NCBI GenBank assembly: GCA_009840525.1
Contig: VXNP01000100.1
Location: 1 to 50,097 of the forward strand
Direction: 5' to 3'
Length of the DNA: 50,097 nt
DNA from: Gammaproteobacteria bacterium
GTDB lineage: Bacteria; Gemmatimonadota; Gemmatimonadetes; Longimicrobiales; Gaopeijiaceae
The number at the start of each line of letters is the position of its first letter. The first letter of the stretch is position 1. Shown piece after piece: positions 35,826-45,271 of this stretch. A model generated the notes under the pieces. The model was not told where the DNA came from and did not search any database. It was given only the letters and a program-made list of their open reading frames with translations. The position numbers were made by a program, and so were the translations under genes.

Positions 35826-37118
35826 CTAGACCGCCGCCGCCACGGCCTTGCGGTCCACCGCCGCTCCCGGATAGGGCGACTCCAGCCGGTACTCCGGCCG
35901 CGCGGCGAGGAAGGCGGCCACCCGGTCCTCCCGGGTCACGGCCTCGGCGATGAAGTCCAGCGCCTCCTGCAGGCGCTCGTCGGTGGCCGCGCAACTGAAG
36001 CGCAGGAACCCGGCCCCGGCATCGCCGAAGCACTCGCCGCCCAGGCAGGCGACCCCGAAGTCGTCGTCGGCCCCCTCCAGCAGGTACATCGCCAGGCCGT
36101 GGCTGGTGATGTCCATCCGGTTGCACACCGGCGCCACCTTGGGGAAGACGTAGAACGTGGCGTGCGGGTCCAGCGACGAGAATCCCTCGATGCCGTTGAG
36201 CCCGTCGGTGAGCAACTCCACCTTGCGGCGGAAGCGGCGCATGGCTTCGTCGCGCTCGCCGGAGTCCCGCTCCAGCGCGGCCACGCCCGCCAACTGCACG
36301 AAAGGCGGCGCGCACGACACGCTCGTGTTGATCATCTTGCCGATGGCCTCGACCGTCTCCGGCGCCGACACCGCGAACCCCAGCCGCCAGCCGCCCATGC
36401 TGTACGACTTGCTGAAGGTGTAGGCGGCCACCGAACGCTCCATCATCCCGGGCTGCGCCAGCGGCGACACGTGCTTCCCCTTCCACACCATGTGGCAATA
36501 GGGCTCGTCGCTGAACACGGCGACGCGCGTTCCCCGCACCAGGTCCGCGATCCCGCGAAAATCCTCCTCCGTGGCCACGCCCCCGGTGGGATTGTGGGGC
36601 GAGTTCAGAAAAATGGCCCTGGGCCGCGGATCCTCGGCGAGAAAGCGCTCGACCGCCGCCAGGCTCGGGCGGAAGGCGTCCTCCTGACGAAGCGGCGTGA
36701 ACACCGGACGCCCCCCGCGCCTGAGGATGTTGGGAACGTACGTCGGAAAGTAGGGGCTGAAGACCAGCACCCCGTCCCCCGGATCCACGAAGGCCTCGCA
36801 GAAATACTGCTCGAAGACCTTGGTGCCGGTGGCGATAACGACATTCTCGCGCCCCGCGGGCACGCCGAACTCGTCGCGCATGTAGCGGGCCGCTGCGTCG
36901 CGCAGCTCCGGGAGCCCCAGGGAGGCGCAGTAGCGCGTGTGCCCCGCGGCGATGGCTTCCCTCCCGGCCTCGGCCGCCGCGCTCGTGGTCGCGAACGGGC
37001 TGTCGCCGATCTCGAGCTCGACGACGTCCTTCCCCTCGGACTGAAGCCGCTTGGCGACCGCCAGCACGGTAAAGGCGGCTTCCGCCGTCAGCGACCGCGC
37101 GAACCCGCTCAGTTCCAT
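35826..37118 (-). CDS. Class I/II PLP-dependent aminotransferase
   Basis: A 430-residue fold-type I aminotransferase (aspartate/kynurenine-like group). Visible motifs: LEIGDSPF near the N-terminus, the cofactor segment [19 protein letters not shown], and the PLP lysine in [14 protein letters not shown] (about 232). RFSCAA near the C-terminus supplies the expected carboxylate-binding arginine. The open frame reaches 37178, but the family start is [10 protein letters not shown] at 37118, with GAGTGG a short distance before it. It is the first gene of the eight-gene run on this strand. Amino-acid specificity is not determined. Confidence 0.88.
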   Translation of the reverse strand: MELSGFARSLTAEAAFTVLAVAKRLQSEGKDVVELEIGDSPFATTSAAAEAGREAIAAGHTRYCASLGLPELRDAAARYMRDEFGVPAGRENVVIATGTKVFEQYFCEAFVDPGDGVLVFSPYFPTYVPNILRRGGRPVFTPLRQEDAFRPSLAAVERFLAEDPRPRAIFLNSPHNPTGGVATEEDFRGIADLVRGTRVAVFSDEPYCHMVWKGKHVSPLAQPGMMERSVAAYTFSKSYSMGGWRLGFAVSAPETVEAIGKMINTSVSCAPPFVQLAGVAALERDSGERDEAMRRFRRKVELLTDGLNGIEGFSSLDPHATFYVFPKVAPVCNRMDITSHGLAMYLLEGADDDFGVACLGGECFGDAGAGFLRFSCAATDERLQEALDFIAEAVTREDRVAAFLAARPEYRLESPYPGAAVDRKAVAAAV

Positions 37119-37535
37119 AGCCACTCGTCGATTCTCCGGATGTCGTTGCGTCGGGAGCGAAACGGGCAGCGGCGTCACGCGCAGCGCTGCCCGGACCGGA
37201 ATGATAGGCGACCCTCCCCACTAACCGGAAGGGTAGGCGCCGTTTGCGCTAGCCGCCAGACCGGGAAGTGCTACTCCCGCCGAGATGCAGCGGCAACTCA
37301 TCGGCTAACGGTTTCGCGGCCCTCTGCAGGGTGTTGCCAATGCGAAAATGCAACACATTGTTGCCAATGCAAGAATGCAACGCCGTGCAGAGGGGGTGGG
37401 CGGCGATCAAGAAGCCCCGCGCGTCTCACCCACGGTGCCCGCCCGCCTTGCCCACATCCCACAGCATCTTCATCTTGCGATGCTCGCTCCGTTGTGCGAG
37501 GCGATGAACATCTGTTTGGAAGGGGGATGCGGAAG
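37119..37535. other. Divergent intergenic region with repeat element
   Basis: This 417-base spacer separates the divergent aminotransferase operon (minus) and the PQQ dehydrogenase (plus) and must contain both promoters. It holds the 75-base repeat element at 37320-37394. I found no confident -35/-10 pair. Small open frames here (for example 37268-37507, plus) run through the repeats and have no recognisable product. Confidence 0.6.
37320..37394. repeat. Composite repeat: outer inverted arms enclosing two tandem dyad units
   Basis: The 9-base arms CCCTCTGCA (37320-37328) and TGCAGAGGG (37386-37394) are perfect inverted repeats. Between them are two direct copies starting TGTTGCCAATGC at 37332 and 37359, identical at about 22 of 25 positions and 27 bases apart. 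Each copy also contains TGTTGC...GCAAC as an internal dyad. It could be an operator pair, a REP/MITE-like element or a structured RNA. Confidence 0.75.
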
Positions 37536-39557
37536 ATGACAGGACAGGACCGTCAATCACGGATGCCGGCCACGCGAGCCTGGTGCTGGCTGGCCCTCGT
37601 TTCGCTCGCAGCGGGCGCGTGCGCCCAGACCTCGGATGCGGGCCCCGCCGGAAGCGTGGTCACCGAGGGCGACTGGGCCTACATCGGCGGCGACGCCGGC
37701 AGCCAGCGCTACACCGAGCTCACGCAGATCAACCCCGCCAACTTCGACCAGCTCGAAGTGGACTGGATCTGGGACGGCTCCGCGTATCCTAATGTTAACG
37801 CGCGCGCGACCCCCATCTACGTCAACGGCAAGCTGATCAGCGTCGCCGGCGAGAAGCGCCACGTGATCGCAACCGATCCGGCCAGCGGCAAGGTGCTGTG
37901 GGACTGGGTGGAGCCCGAGACCTTCCGCTGGGAGTACTCGATGCGGAAGAACCACGGCAAGGGCGTCGCGTACGCGAACGTCGACGGGCGCGACATCGTC
38001 TACGTGGTCACGCCCGCATTCTTCCTGCACGCGCTCGACGCCGAGACCGGCGAGCCCATCGAGGGCTTCGGCGGCTCTGTGGACATCGAAGGCTTCCCCA
38101 AGACCGGGACCGTGGATCTGCTCGACGACCTGGGCCACGAGCACGACGACTACATGGGCGTCCCGCTCGAGAAGGGCTACATCACCAGCTCGTCCCCGGC
38201 CATCGTGGTCAACGGCGTGATCATCGTCGGCAACTCCGCCGAGCAGGGGTACAACCAGTCGCGCATGGAGAACATCCCGGGCGACATCCTCGCGTATGAC
38301 GCGCGCACCGGCGCGTTCCTGTGGAAGTTCAACGTGCTGCCGGGACCCGGCGAGTTCGGGCACGAGACCTGGGAGAACGACGCCTGGGAGTGGACCGGCG
38401 ACATCTCTTCGTGGGCGCCGCTCTCGGCGGATCCGGAGCTGGGGCTCGTCTACATCCCCACCAACGGCGCCACCCAGGACTTCTACGGCGGTTTCCGGCC
38501 CGGCGACAACCTGTTCAGCACCAGCCTGATCGCGCTCGACGTGCAGACCGGCGAGCGGGTGTGGCACTACCAGTTGGTCCATCACGACATCTGGAACTAC
38601 GACACCCCCACCGCGCCCGTGCTGATGGACGTGACCGTGGACGGGGAGGACATCCCCGCGGTGGTGCAGATTACCAAGCAGTCCTTCGCCTACGCCTTCA
38701 ACCGCGCGACCGGCGAGCCCATCTGGCCCATCGAGGAGAAGCCGGTGCCGAAGTCGAAGGTGCCGGGCGAGAAGCTGGCGGAGACGCAGCCGCATCCGAC
38801 GAAGCCCGCGCCGTACGACATGCAGGGTCTGAGCGTGGACGACCTGGTCGACTTCACGCCCGAGCTGCGCCAGGCCGCGCTCGACCTGCTCGAGCCCTAC
38901 GACTGGGGTCCGTTCTTCCAGCCCCCGCTGCACCGCGACAACGACGAGGGCAAGCTGGGCAGCATCTGGTGCCCCGGCGACGTGGGCGGCACCAACATCG
39001 ACGGCACGCCCGCGGTGGATCCCGAGAGCGGAGTCATCTTCGTGACCTCGCAGAAGGGATGCTCGTCGCGGCTGGTGGTGCCCGGCCACGAGGTCGACGA
39101 GAGGGTGGAGGCACCCACCGGCACGACCATCAACGACTTCGCGGTGCTGGGCGGCGCGCGCATCGGGCGCGTGCAGGGCCTGCCGATGTACAAGCCCCCG
39201 TACAGCAAGATCACCGCGATCGACATGAACACCGGCGAGCACCTGTGGTGGATCCCGGTGGGCGACACCCCCAACAACGTGCTCAATCATCCCGCGCTGG
39301 AAGGGATGGACATTCCCAACACGGGGACCGGGCGGCAGGCCGCGCAGATCGTGACCCCGGACATGCTCATGTACACCGGCAACGCGAGCGACAACACGCC
39401 CATGCTCTACGCCGTCGACAAGGCTACGGGGGAGCGGTTGGGCGAGGTCGAGCTCCCCGGCAACCCGCGCTACGGCATGATGACGTACATCCACGAGGGC
39501 AAGCAGCGGGTGGTGATCCAAGCGCCGAACATGCTTATGGCGATGAGTCTGCCGTAA
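37536..39557 (+). CDS. PQQ-dependent dehydrogenase (quinoprotein), exported, without cytochrome domain
   Basis: A 673-residue eight-bladed quinoprotein of the glucose/alcohol dehydrogenase superfamily. Signal sequence: hydrophobic 13-30 (WCWLALVSLAAGACAQ), with either signal peptidase or lipoprotein processing possible. Tryptophan-docking and blade motifs include GGDAGSQRYTELTQIN, KVLWDW, YNQSRM, VWHYQLVHHDIWNYDTP and LWWIPVGDTPNN. No CxxCH heme motif is present, so electrons must go to a separate acceptor. An in-frame ATG at 37527 is nearer to the purine-rich GGAAGGGGG, and 37563 is also possible; 37536 has better spacing. The substrate is unknown. Confidence 0.9.
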   Translation: MTGQDRQSRMPATRAWCWLALVSLAAGACAQTSDAGPAGSVVTEGDWAYIGGDAGSQRYTELTQINPANFDQLEVDWIWDGSAYPNVNARATPIYVNGKLISVAGEKRHVIATDPASGKVLWDWVEPETFRWEYSMRKNHGKGVAYANVDGRDIVYVVTPAFFLHALDAETGEPIEGFGGSVDIEGFPKTGTVDLLDDLGHEHDDYMGVPLEKGYITSSSPAIVVNGVIIVGNSAEQGYNQSRMENIPGDILAYDARTGAFLWKFNVLPGPGEFGHETWENDAWEWTGDISSWAPLSADPELGLVYIPTNGATQDFYGGFRPGDNLFSTSLIALDVQTGERVWHYQLVHHDIWNYDTPTAPVLMDVTVDGEDIPAVVQITKQSFAYAFNRATGEPIWPIEEKPVPKSKVPGEKLAETQPHPTKPAPYDMQGLSVDDLVDFTPELRQAALDLLEPYDWGPFFQPPLHRDNDEGKLGSIWCPGDVGGTNIDGTPAVDPESGVIFVTSQKGCSSRLVVPGHEVDERVEAPTGTTINDFAVLGGARIGRVQGLPMYKPPYSKITAIDMNTGEHLWWIPVGDTPNNVLNHPALEGMDIPNTGTGRQAAQIVTPDMLMYTGNASDNTPMLYAVDKATGERLGEVELPGNPRYGMMTYIHEGKQRVVIQAPNMLMAMSLP

Positions 39558-39601
39558 GTTCAGGAGCGAAAGGGCGTCCCTCGAAGACGAGCAGGCCTGG
39601 G

Positions 39602-40507
39602 GTGACCTCTGAGGCCCCCCGCGCAGCGGAGTCGGTGTCCAGGCGACCGCAGTCGCTGGGCAACCGCATCCTCCAGTTCGGGCTGACCCGGATCGTTCTG
39701 GGTGTCGTGACGATCGTGGGGGTGGGGATCGTCACCAACTTGATCGTGCTTGGCCTGTACAGGGCCCTGGGCTTCGATGCACCGGGCCAGGACTCCCTCC
39801 ACTACGTCATCCCCCTGGTGATCGCGGTCCACTTCGCGTACGTCGGTTTCGTGCGCCTCGTGGAGCGCCGCCGCGCCGAGGAGCTGTCCGGAAAGGGCGC
39901 CGTGCGGGAGACTGGCGCGGGGATCGCGGTCGGCGCGGGCCTGCTGGCAGCCACCATCGGCATCATCGCAGCCCTGGGATACTACCAGGTGACCGGCTCG
40001 AACCCGTGGACCGCGGCGGTGCCCACGTTCGCCACGGCCGTGGTCTCCGGGTACGTGGAAGAGGTCGTCTTCCGCGGCGTGCTGTTCCGCATCATCGAGG
40101 AGAGCCTGGGCACCTGGATCGCCCTGGCCTTCACCGCACTCCTGTTCGGGTTCGTCCACATCCTGAACCCCAACGCGACGCTGTTCTCCTCGTTCGCCAT
40201 CGCCATGGAGGCGGGCATCCTGCTGGGCGCCGCCTACGTTCTCACCCGTCGGCTCTGGCTCGCGGTCGGCATCCACTTCGCCTGGAACTTCACCCAGGGA
40301 GGCATCTTCGGCGGGAGGATGTCGGGGCTCACCGTGGATGGCCTGCTCGAGTCGGAGCTGAGCGGCCCGACGCTGCTTTCAGGCGGGGAGTTCGGGGTTG
40401 AGGCGTCGATCTTCGCGCTGGTGCTGGGGCTGGGGACCGGGGTCTGGCTCCTGGTCCGGGCCGGCCGCAAGGGCCACTTCATCGCGCCGTTCTGGAGGAG
40501 GGGGTAG
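39602..40507 (+). CDS. CPBP-family intramembrane metalloprotease
   Basis: A 301-residue membrane protein of the CPBP (Abi/CAAX-protease and bacteriocin-processing) family. The catalytic motifs are EEVVFR (VEEVVFRGVLF, mid-protein), FVHILN and GIHFAWNFTQ, giving the required Glu-Glu, Arg and two His in successive helices. Eight hydrophobic segments are visible. The frame is open far upstream through the quinoprotein gene as a shadow. The GTG at 39602, 44 bases after the previous stop, is the most likely start, though without a strong ribosome binding site. Co-transcription with the quinoprotein is likely. Substrates are unknown. Confidence 0.82.
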   Translation: MTSEAPRAAESVSRRPQSLGNRILQFGLTRIVLGVVTIVGVGIVTNLIVLGLYRALGFDAPGQDSLHYVIPLVIAVHFAYVGFVRLVERRRAEELSGKGAVRETGAGIAVGAGLLAATIGIIAALGYYQVTGSNPWTAAVPTFATAVVSGYVEEVVFRGVLFRIIEESLGTWIALAFTALLFGFVHILNPNATLFSSFAIAMEAGILLGAAYVLTRRLWLAVGIHFAWNFTQGGIFGGRMSGLTVDGLLESELSGPTLLSGGEFGVEASIFALVLGLGTGVWLLVRAGRKGHFIAPFWRRG

Positions 40508-40521
40508 GGCGCAGCCGCGAA

Positions 40522-41397
40522 TCAGAACCGGACCCTCCGCTGGAGGTTGAACCCGAAGCGCCATGACCCCGGGTCGAAGAAGTCCTCGGCAGCCCCGGCC
40601 AGGGTCTGAGTCGGGTTCATCTGGTGCTGATTGGTCACCACCAGCTTGAAGAAGTGCCCGCGGGTGCGGATTTCGGCGCCGAAGGAACCCGCATCGTACT
40701 CCTGATCCTCGCGGGTCTGGCTGAAGATCCACTCACCGAAGAGGCTCCACGTTCGGTCGAGATACAGTTGGCCGTGCACGCCGACTGAAACGGAGGTCTC
40801 CGGGTCGTGGTCTTGAATCCGGGGATTCCACAGGAGCGTGGGCACGACACCGAGCGCGAGTCGATCGGCGAAGATCGTGTTGGCGATCGCCTGGACGTAC
40901 GCCTGCATCTCGTTCGGGTCGGCTGTGTCGTCGTGGCGATGGCCGGCATCCATGTTGGTCCCATGGTCATGACCGGCGTGATCGTCGCCGCCTTCGACTT
41001 GCAGGTTCCACGCCACTCCCGCCTGCCCGGCAAACTCGAATGAGCCGGTCGCGGCATCGAGGGCCACTCCGCCGAAGCGCGCGTTGAACTCCAGGTTGTC
41101 GAAGCTGTTGGAGCGGAGAATTCCGACGGTGAGGTAGTCGTTAGGCGAGACCGCCAGGCCGAGGCGATTCAGAACGAATCCATCGAGTCCCCACAGTTCG
41201 CCCGCGCCACCCGACAGGTAACCGAACCTGTGGGAGATCTCGATATGCACGTCGCCTGCGCGCGATGGGGCCGCGGTCGGCAACGTCGCCGACTGGGTGG
41301 AGGCGAAAACGTTCTGAGCCGAGCTCGCGTCCGGGGCCGTCAAGCAGATGACAAGAACGGCGAAGGCGAGCCGTGCGCGCGTGGTGATTTCCCGCAT
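40522..41397 (-). CDS. DUF5777-like beta-barrel outer-membrane protein with histidine-rich loop
   Basis: A 291-residue protein with a signal peptide (hydrophobic 9-24, ending SSAQ), followed by alternating amphipathic strands and ending in RRVRF with a terminal Phe, as in outer-membrane barrels. The pattern matches what I recall of DUF5777. Between strands, residues 138-157 form a loop with H140, H143, H145, H153 and H155 plus several Asp, a candidate metal-binding segment. AGG lies 8-10 bases before the ATG. It begins 32 bases after the stop of the surface adhesin gene, so the two are probably co-transcribed. It converges on the CPBP gene. Confidence 0.75.
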   Translation of the reverse strand: MREITTRARLAFAVLVICLTAPDASSAQNVFASTQSATLPTAAPSRAGDVHIEISHRFGYLSGGAGELWGLDGFVLNRLGLAVSPNDYLTVGILRSNSFDNLEFNARFGGVALDAATGSFEFAGQAGVAWNLQVEGGDDHAGHDHGTNMDAGHRHDDTADPNEMQAYVQAIANTIFADRLALGVVPTLLWNPRIQDHDPETSVSVGVHGQLYLDRTWSLFGEWIFSQTREDQEYDAGSFGAEIRTRGHFFKLVVTNQHQMNPTQTLAGAAEDFFDPGSWRFGFNLQRRVRF

Positions 41398-41429
41398 GTT
41401 GATAACCTACCCTTCAAGTCAAGGCGTCG

Positions 41430-44400
41430 TCACCGACGGTTGGCAAGCGCGAGGCCGATGTGTCCCGTCAGTTGCAGGCGTCGGCCGCCTGATGCGCGAT
41501 CGTACGCGGTGGCGACTTCGAGCAGCCGGCCGCTCAGCCGGGCCCGGTAGGCGCCGCGCACGTCCATCGTCCAGCCTGTGGGGTGGGCGTCCGGTCCCGG
41601 GGTCATGCCTGGAGCGCGGTCCTGCCAGAGCGCGAGGCCTCCTCCGGTCGGGCTGCCCCAGCGGGGCGACGCGGAAAGCGAGAATCCCTCTTCCCCGCGT
41701 CCGCCCACCGTGAGGGTCAGGCCGGCGCCGCTCTCACCGTAGCGGGTGGCCGAATGGAAGGCGAGCCACCTGCCCTGCAGGTCGAGGCCGACGACGCCGA
41801 TCTGGGTGCGGAGCCCGCCGGAGACGTCCACGCCGCGTCCGGTCCGGCCGTCGCCGCCGTCATGGCGCACGTGCACCGCGCCGAACGGGGCGAGTCCCGC
41901 GCCGCCGACCCGCATCTCGCTTCGCGCATCGAGGCCGAGGCGGGCCTGGTGCACGCGCCCGCGCAGATTGTCGATCGTCTCCATCCCCTCGCCGGTCGAA
42001 AGGCTGGCCCACCCCGCGTCGGCCCTCAGTCCGAACGCGACCGGACCCCCCGCCGGTCCCAGCCGGCGCTGGAACTCGACGAGCCCCATGGCCAGGTCCA
42101 GCGGGCTCTCGCCGACGCGGCCCGTCGCGGTCCGCTCGTTCCGGGCATCTCCCCTGCCCGCGCCGAATGTCGTCCAGATTGCGGTGGCCCCTCGGGACCA
42201 GCGCAGGTACGGGTGCACCGACGTCATGGAGGTGCTCAGCCGGCCACTCGCCGCCCCGGCGTTCCAGTCGCCGGCGCCCTGGCTGTGGCCCAGCGCGACG
42301 CCGAAGAGCCAGCTCGGAAGCTGTGCGTCAAGCCCCAGGTAGCGGACGCGCAGGTCGCCATCGTAGTCGCCGGAGATGCCGGCCAGCCCCGACCCGAGCT
42401 CGGCGGCACCGCCATCGTAGCGCTGCACGTCGGTCTGACCCCACAGCGACCACGCGACGCCGGGGCGTGCCGAGTCGGCGGACTGGCCTCCCCAGGCAAA
42501 GGTGAAGTCCGTGGCGGAGATGCCGGTCGGAGCTCGGATCTGGTTCAACGGGTTTGAAACGCCCGCGAGAGCGAAGTCCGACGATGAGAGTTTCGAGTCC
42601 GGAGCGGGCGATGGCGCACCGGGCGTCGACATCGCTTGGAGGTCGGGCAGCCATCCGGCCACGACCTGCGTCGCCGCGTCCCAGAAGGTGTGCCCGTCCG
42701 GGAGCGCCACGGATCTGCCTCCAACGCTCAGCCCGGACCGCTGGCCCGCACCGGTACCGCCTGTGCGAGCACCGGGCGCGACGCGTCGTTCGAGCGTCAT
42801 GCGGGCACTCGAGAGATAGGACCGCGCCATGGCGGCGAACGCGTCGCTCAGCACGGCTCGCCCAGACCGGTCGCTCACGCCGACTGTCACGCGCTGGGTC
42901 GCGGCCAGTCCATCCGGGTCGGTGGCCGTGACGGTGACCGTGGCATCCCCGTAGGTCACCGGCAGCAGGGCGAGCGCCGCTCCGTTCACCACCGCTGTGA
43001 CGACGTCCGCGTTGGAGGTCTCGGCCGCGAAGGCCAGCGGATCGCCGTCGAGGTCGGTGAAGAAGGGCGTGAGGTCCACGGTCACCCCGCCTGCGCCCTC
43101 GTCCAGCATCTGATCGGGGATCGCCCCGACCGCCAACGGCCCGTCGTTGACCGGAACCACGGTCACCTCGACGGTTGCGGTGTCTGTGAGGCCGTCCATG
43201 TCGGCGACGACATAGGTGAAGCGGTCCGGGCCGTGGTAGTTCGGGTCCGGGATGTAGGAAACGTGCGTTCCGCCCCCCGCGACCTCGGCCGCCCCGTGCC
43301 CGGCGGGCGAGACGCTCCGGACGCTCAGCCGGTCGCCGTCCAGATCCGCGTCGTTGTCGAGCACGGGAATCTCGATCGCCTCGTCCTCCCGCGTGGTGGC
43401 CTGGTCGTCGGCGGCTTCGGGCGCGTCGTTCACGGGGGTCACGGTGACTTCCACCGTCGCGGTGTCGGTGAGGCCGCCCGCGTCCGCGACCACGTACGTG
43501 AAGCGGTCAGGGCCGTGGTAGTTCGGGTCCGGGACGTAGGTGACGTGCGTTCCGTCCGCCGCGACCTCCGCCGTGCCGTGCCCGGCGGGTGAAACGCTCT
43601 GGACGCGCAGCCGGTCGCCATCCAGGTCCGCGTCGTTGTCGAGCACGGGAATCTCGACCGCCTCGTCTTCCCGCGTGGTCGCCTGGTCGTCGACCGCTCC
43701 GGGCGCGTCGTTGACCGGAGTCACGGTGACTTCGACGGTCGCGGTGTCGGCGAGGCCGCCCGCGTCGGCCACGACGTAGGTGAAGCGGTCGGGGCCGTGG
43801 TAGTTCGGATCAGGCGCGTACTGAATGGCCGCCCCGGCTCCGACAACCTGCGCCTGCCCGTGTCCGGGCGCGCCGACCGAAACCACCCGAATCCGGTCTC
43901 CGCGATCCGGATCGTCGTCGTTGGCCAGGACATCCACCCTCGTCCTCCGGTCCTCGGGCACGCTCAGCGCATCGTCCACGGCTGCCGGGTGTTCGTTCAC
44001 ATCGGCCACCTGCACCTCGATCCCCGCCTGCGCTTCGTCGCCCGGCTCGTCGGTCGCCGTCACGGTCAGCGCGTAGCGGTTCGGGCCCGCTTCGAAGTCC
44101 TCCCCAGGGCCGATGTAGCTCAGCGCCCCCGACGCCGCATCGATGACGAAACGGTCGCTGCCCGACACCAACTCGAGCTCGACATCGTCTCCATCGGGAT
44201 CAGTCACGCGAACCTGGCCGAGCGTCACGGGCGTCCCGCGGCCATCGCGGTTCTCGGCAAGCTCGAAACGCAGTGGCAGGCCGAACACCGGAGGGCGGTT
44301 CACGACCTCCACCGCGACTTCCGCAGCCGCCGTCCCGCCCCGGCCGTCGCGGACCGCAACGCGGATGACGACGACGCCGATGCGGTCCGGTGCCGTCCAG

Positions 44401-45242
44401 CGCGCATCAGGCCCATCCGTCGCGCCCGTGAACGTCCCCTGCCCGGCGCTCCAGTCGTATGCGATGGCGTCCCCGTCCGGATCCGAGGCGTCGGCCCTCA
44501 GGCGCACCTCGCCGCCGCGCGGAACCGCGCAGGGCTCGCACGCCACCTGCACCGTGGGCGGGTTGTTCGGCGTCGGCGGGGGCGTCGTCAACCTGGTGAA
44601 CGTGAGCCTTGCCATGCGCACGTTGGAGAACGGGCCCGTCCCCGCAATGCGCGTAATGACGCCCTGCGGGCTCGTGTCGGGATTGGAAAGCGAGAAGTCG
44701 TCGCCCTCTTCGGTGCCGGCATCGTAGGGAAAGAGATCCACCACATGCGATTCCCGCCACTCATCCGCACCGTCGAGCAGGGACACTCCCGACACACCCA
44801 CGAACCAGTCGGGACTGGGACCGATCATCGACAGCAGCGTTACCCGTGGATGCGTCCTCGTGACGTCGATATCGAACCTCGCACCGCCGGTGCCGCCTCC
44901 GGAGACGCCCCGCTCAATGATGGACCGCGTGTGCGGACTGGCCGCAACTTCGCCGCGGAAGGTCGCCGTGAAGCCCGTCTCGGCCACGCCCTCGACGCCG
45001 GGACTGGCTCGCTCGCCGGGCCGCCAGAACGTGACGCCGCTCCCGTGCACGCCGCCGATCAGCGTCGTGAAGTGCCCGCCCGGCGCCACCCCTCCGGGTG
45101 TGCTCGCCAGGGTCCAGTTGCCCTCGAACGTCACCCGGTAGGTGATCTCCTGCGGGGCGGCGGGAAGGGGGGAAAGGCCCATGGCCACGGTAACGGCAAG
45201 CAGAAAGCCGAGGCGTCGACGGCGCGGGAATCGAGGTTGCAT
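41430..45242 (-). CDS. Surface protein: Spondin_N domain, Ig/cadherin repeats and C-terminal beta-barrel
   Basis: A 1270-residue exported protein. Signal peptide 1-31. A Spondin_N-like domain (about 31-218; TYRVTFEGNW, HFTTLIGG, WRPGERASPGVEGVAETG) is followed by a PKD/Ig-like domain (227-315), a cadherin-like domain (316-418), three near-identical cadherin/VCBS-type repeats (420-513, 514-605, 606-700) and one more Ig-like domain (704-795). A spacer then leads to a C-terminal barrel (about 900-1270) resembling an autotransporter translocator. Calcium-type motifs DPDGD and DLDGD recur. It looks like a self-displayed adhesin. The frame is open to 45314, but MQPRF at 45242 sits just before the signal peptide and clears the neighbouring gene. 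Confidence 0.82.
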   Translation of the reverse strand: MQPRFPRRRRLGFLLAVTVAMGLSPLPAAPQEITYRVTFEGNWTLASTPGGVAPGGHFTTLIGGVHGSGVTFWRPGERASPGVEGVAETGFTATFRGEVAASPHTRSIIERGVSGGGTGGARFDIDVTRTHPRVTLLSMIGPSPDWFVGVSGVSLLDGADEWRESHVVDLFPYDAGTEEGDDFSLSNPDTSPQGVITRIAGTGPFSNVRMARLTFTRLTTPPPTPNNPPTVQVACEPCAVPRGGEVRLRADASDPDGDAIAYDWSAGQGTFTGATDGPDARWTAPDRIGVVVIRVAVRDGRGGTAAAEVAVEVVNRPPVFGLPLRFELAENRDGRGTPVTLGQVRVTDPDGDDVELELVSGSDRFVIDAASGALSYIGPGEDFEAGPNRYALTVTATDEPGDEAQAGIEVQVADVNEHPAAVDDALSVPEDRRTRVDVLANDDDPDRGDRIRVVSVGAPGHGQAQVVGAGAAIQYAPDPNYHGPDRFTYVVADAGGLADTATVEVTVTPVNDAPGAVDDQATTREDEAVEIPVLDNDADLDGDRLRVQSVSPAGHGTAEVAADGTHVTYVPDPNYHGPDRFTYVVADAGGLTDTATVEVTVTPVNDAPEAADDQATTREDEAIEIPVLDNDADLDGDRLSVRSVSPAGHGAAEVAGGGTHVSYIPDPNYHGPDRFTYVVADMDGLTDTATVEVTVVPVNDGPLAVGAIPDQMLDEGAGGVTVDLTPFFTDLDGDPLAFAAETSNADVVTAVVNGAALALLPVTYGDATVTVTATDPDGLAATQRVTVGVSDRSGRAVLSDAFAAMARSYLSSARMTLERRVAPGARTGGTGAGQRSGLSVGGRSVALPDGHTFWDAATQVVAGWLPDLQAMSTPGAPSPAPDSKLSSSDFALAGVSNPLNQIRAPTGISATDFTFAWGGQSADSARPGVAWSLWGQTDVQRYDGGAAELGSGLAGISGDYDGDLRVRYLGLDAQLPSWLFGVALGHSQGAGDWNAGAASGRLSTSMTSVHPYLRWSRGATAIWTTFGAGRGDARNERTATGRVGESPLDLAMGLVEFQRRLGPAGGPVAFGLRADAGWASLSTGEGMETIDNLRGRVHQARLGLDARSEMRVGGAGLAPFGAVHVRHDGGDGRTGRGVDVSGGLRTQIGVVGLDLQGRWLAFHSATRYGESGAGLTLTVGGRGEEGFSLSASPRWGSPTGGGLALWQDRAPGMTPGPDAHPTGWTMDVRGAYRARLSGRLLEVATAYDRASGGRRLQLTGHIGLALANRR
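43143..43985 (-). repeat. Three tandem coding repeats of about 280 bases in the adhesin
   Basis: Units at about 43704-43985, 43428-43703 and 43143-43427 encode repeats of 92-95 residues. Each shares PDPNYHGPDRFTYVVAD, and the last two share TTREDEA and IPVLDNDADLDGDRL. The middle and last copies are almost identical at nucleotide level, which points to recent duplication or ongoing homogenisation. Confidence 0.8.
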
Positions 45243-45271
45243 TCGCGGAATCCCGGCCGCTAACGCGGAAT

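Noticed and set aside
37332-37383. CRISPR array
   Set aside because: Only two units with almost no spacer, each with an internal dyad; no cas genes nearby.
37268-37507. Small plus-strand ORF through the repeat element
   Set aside because: Its sequence simply translates the repeats (CNTLLPMQECN-type); no ribosome binding site or homologous pattern.
37557-39521. Long minus-strand frame opposite the PQQ dehydrogenase
   Set aside because: His/Val/Arg-rich shadow; the quinoprotein blade motifs are on the plus strand.
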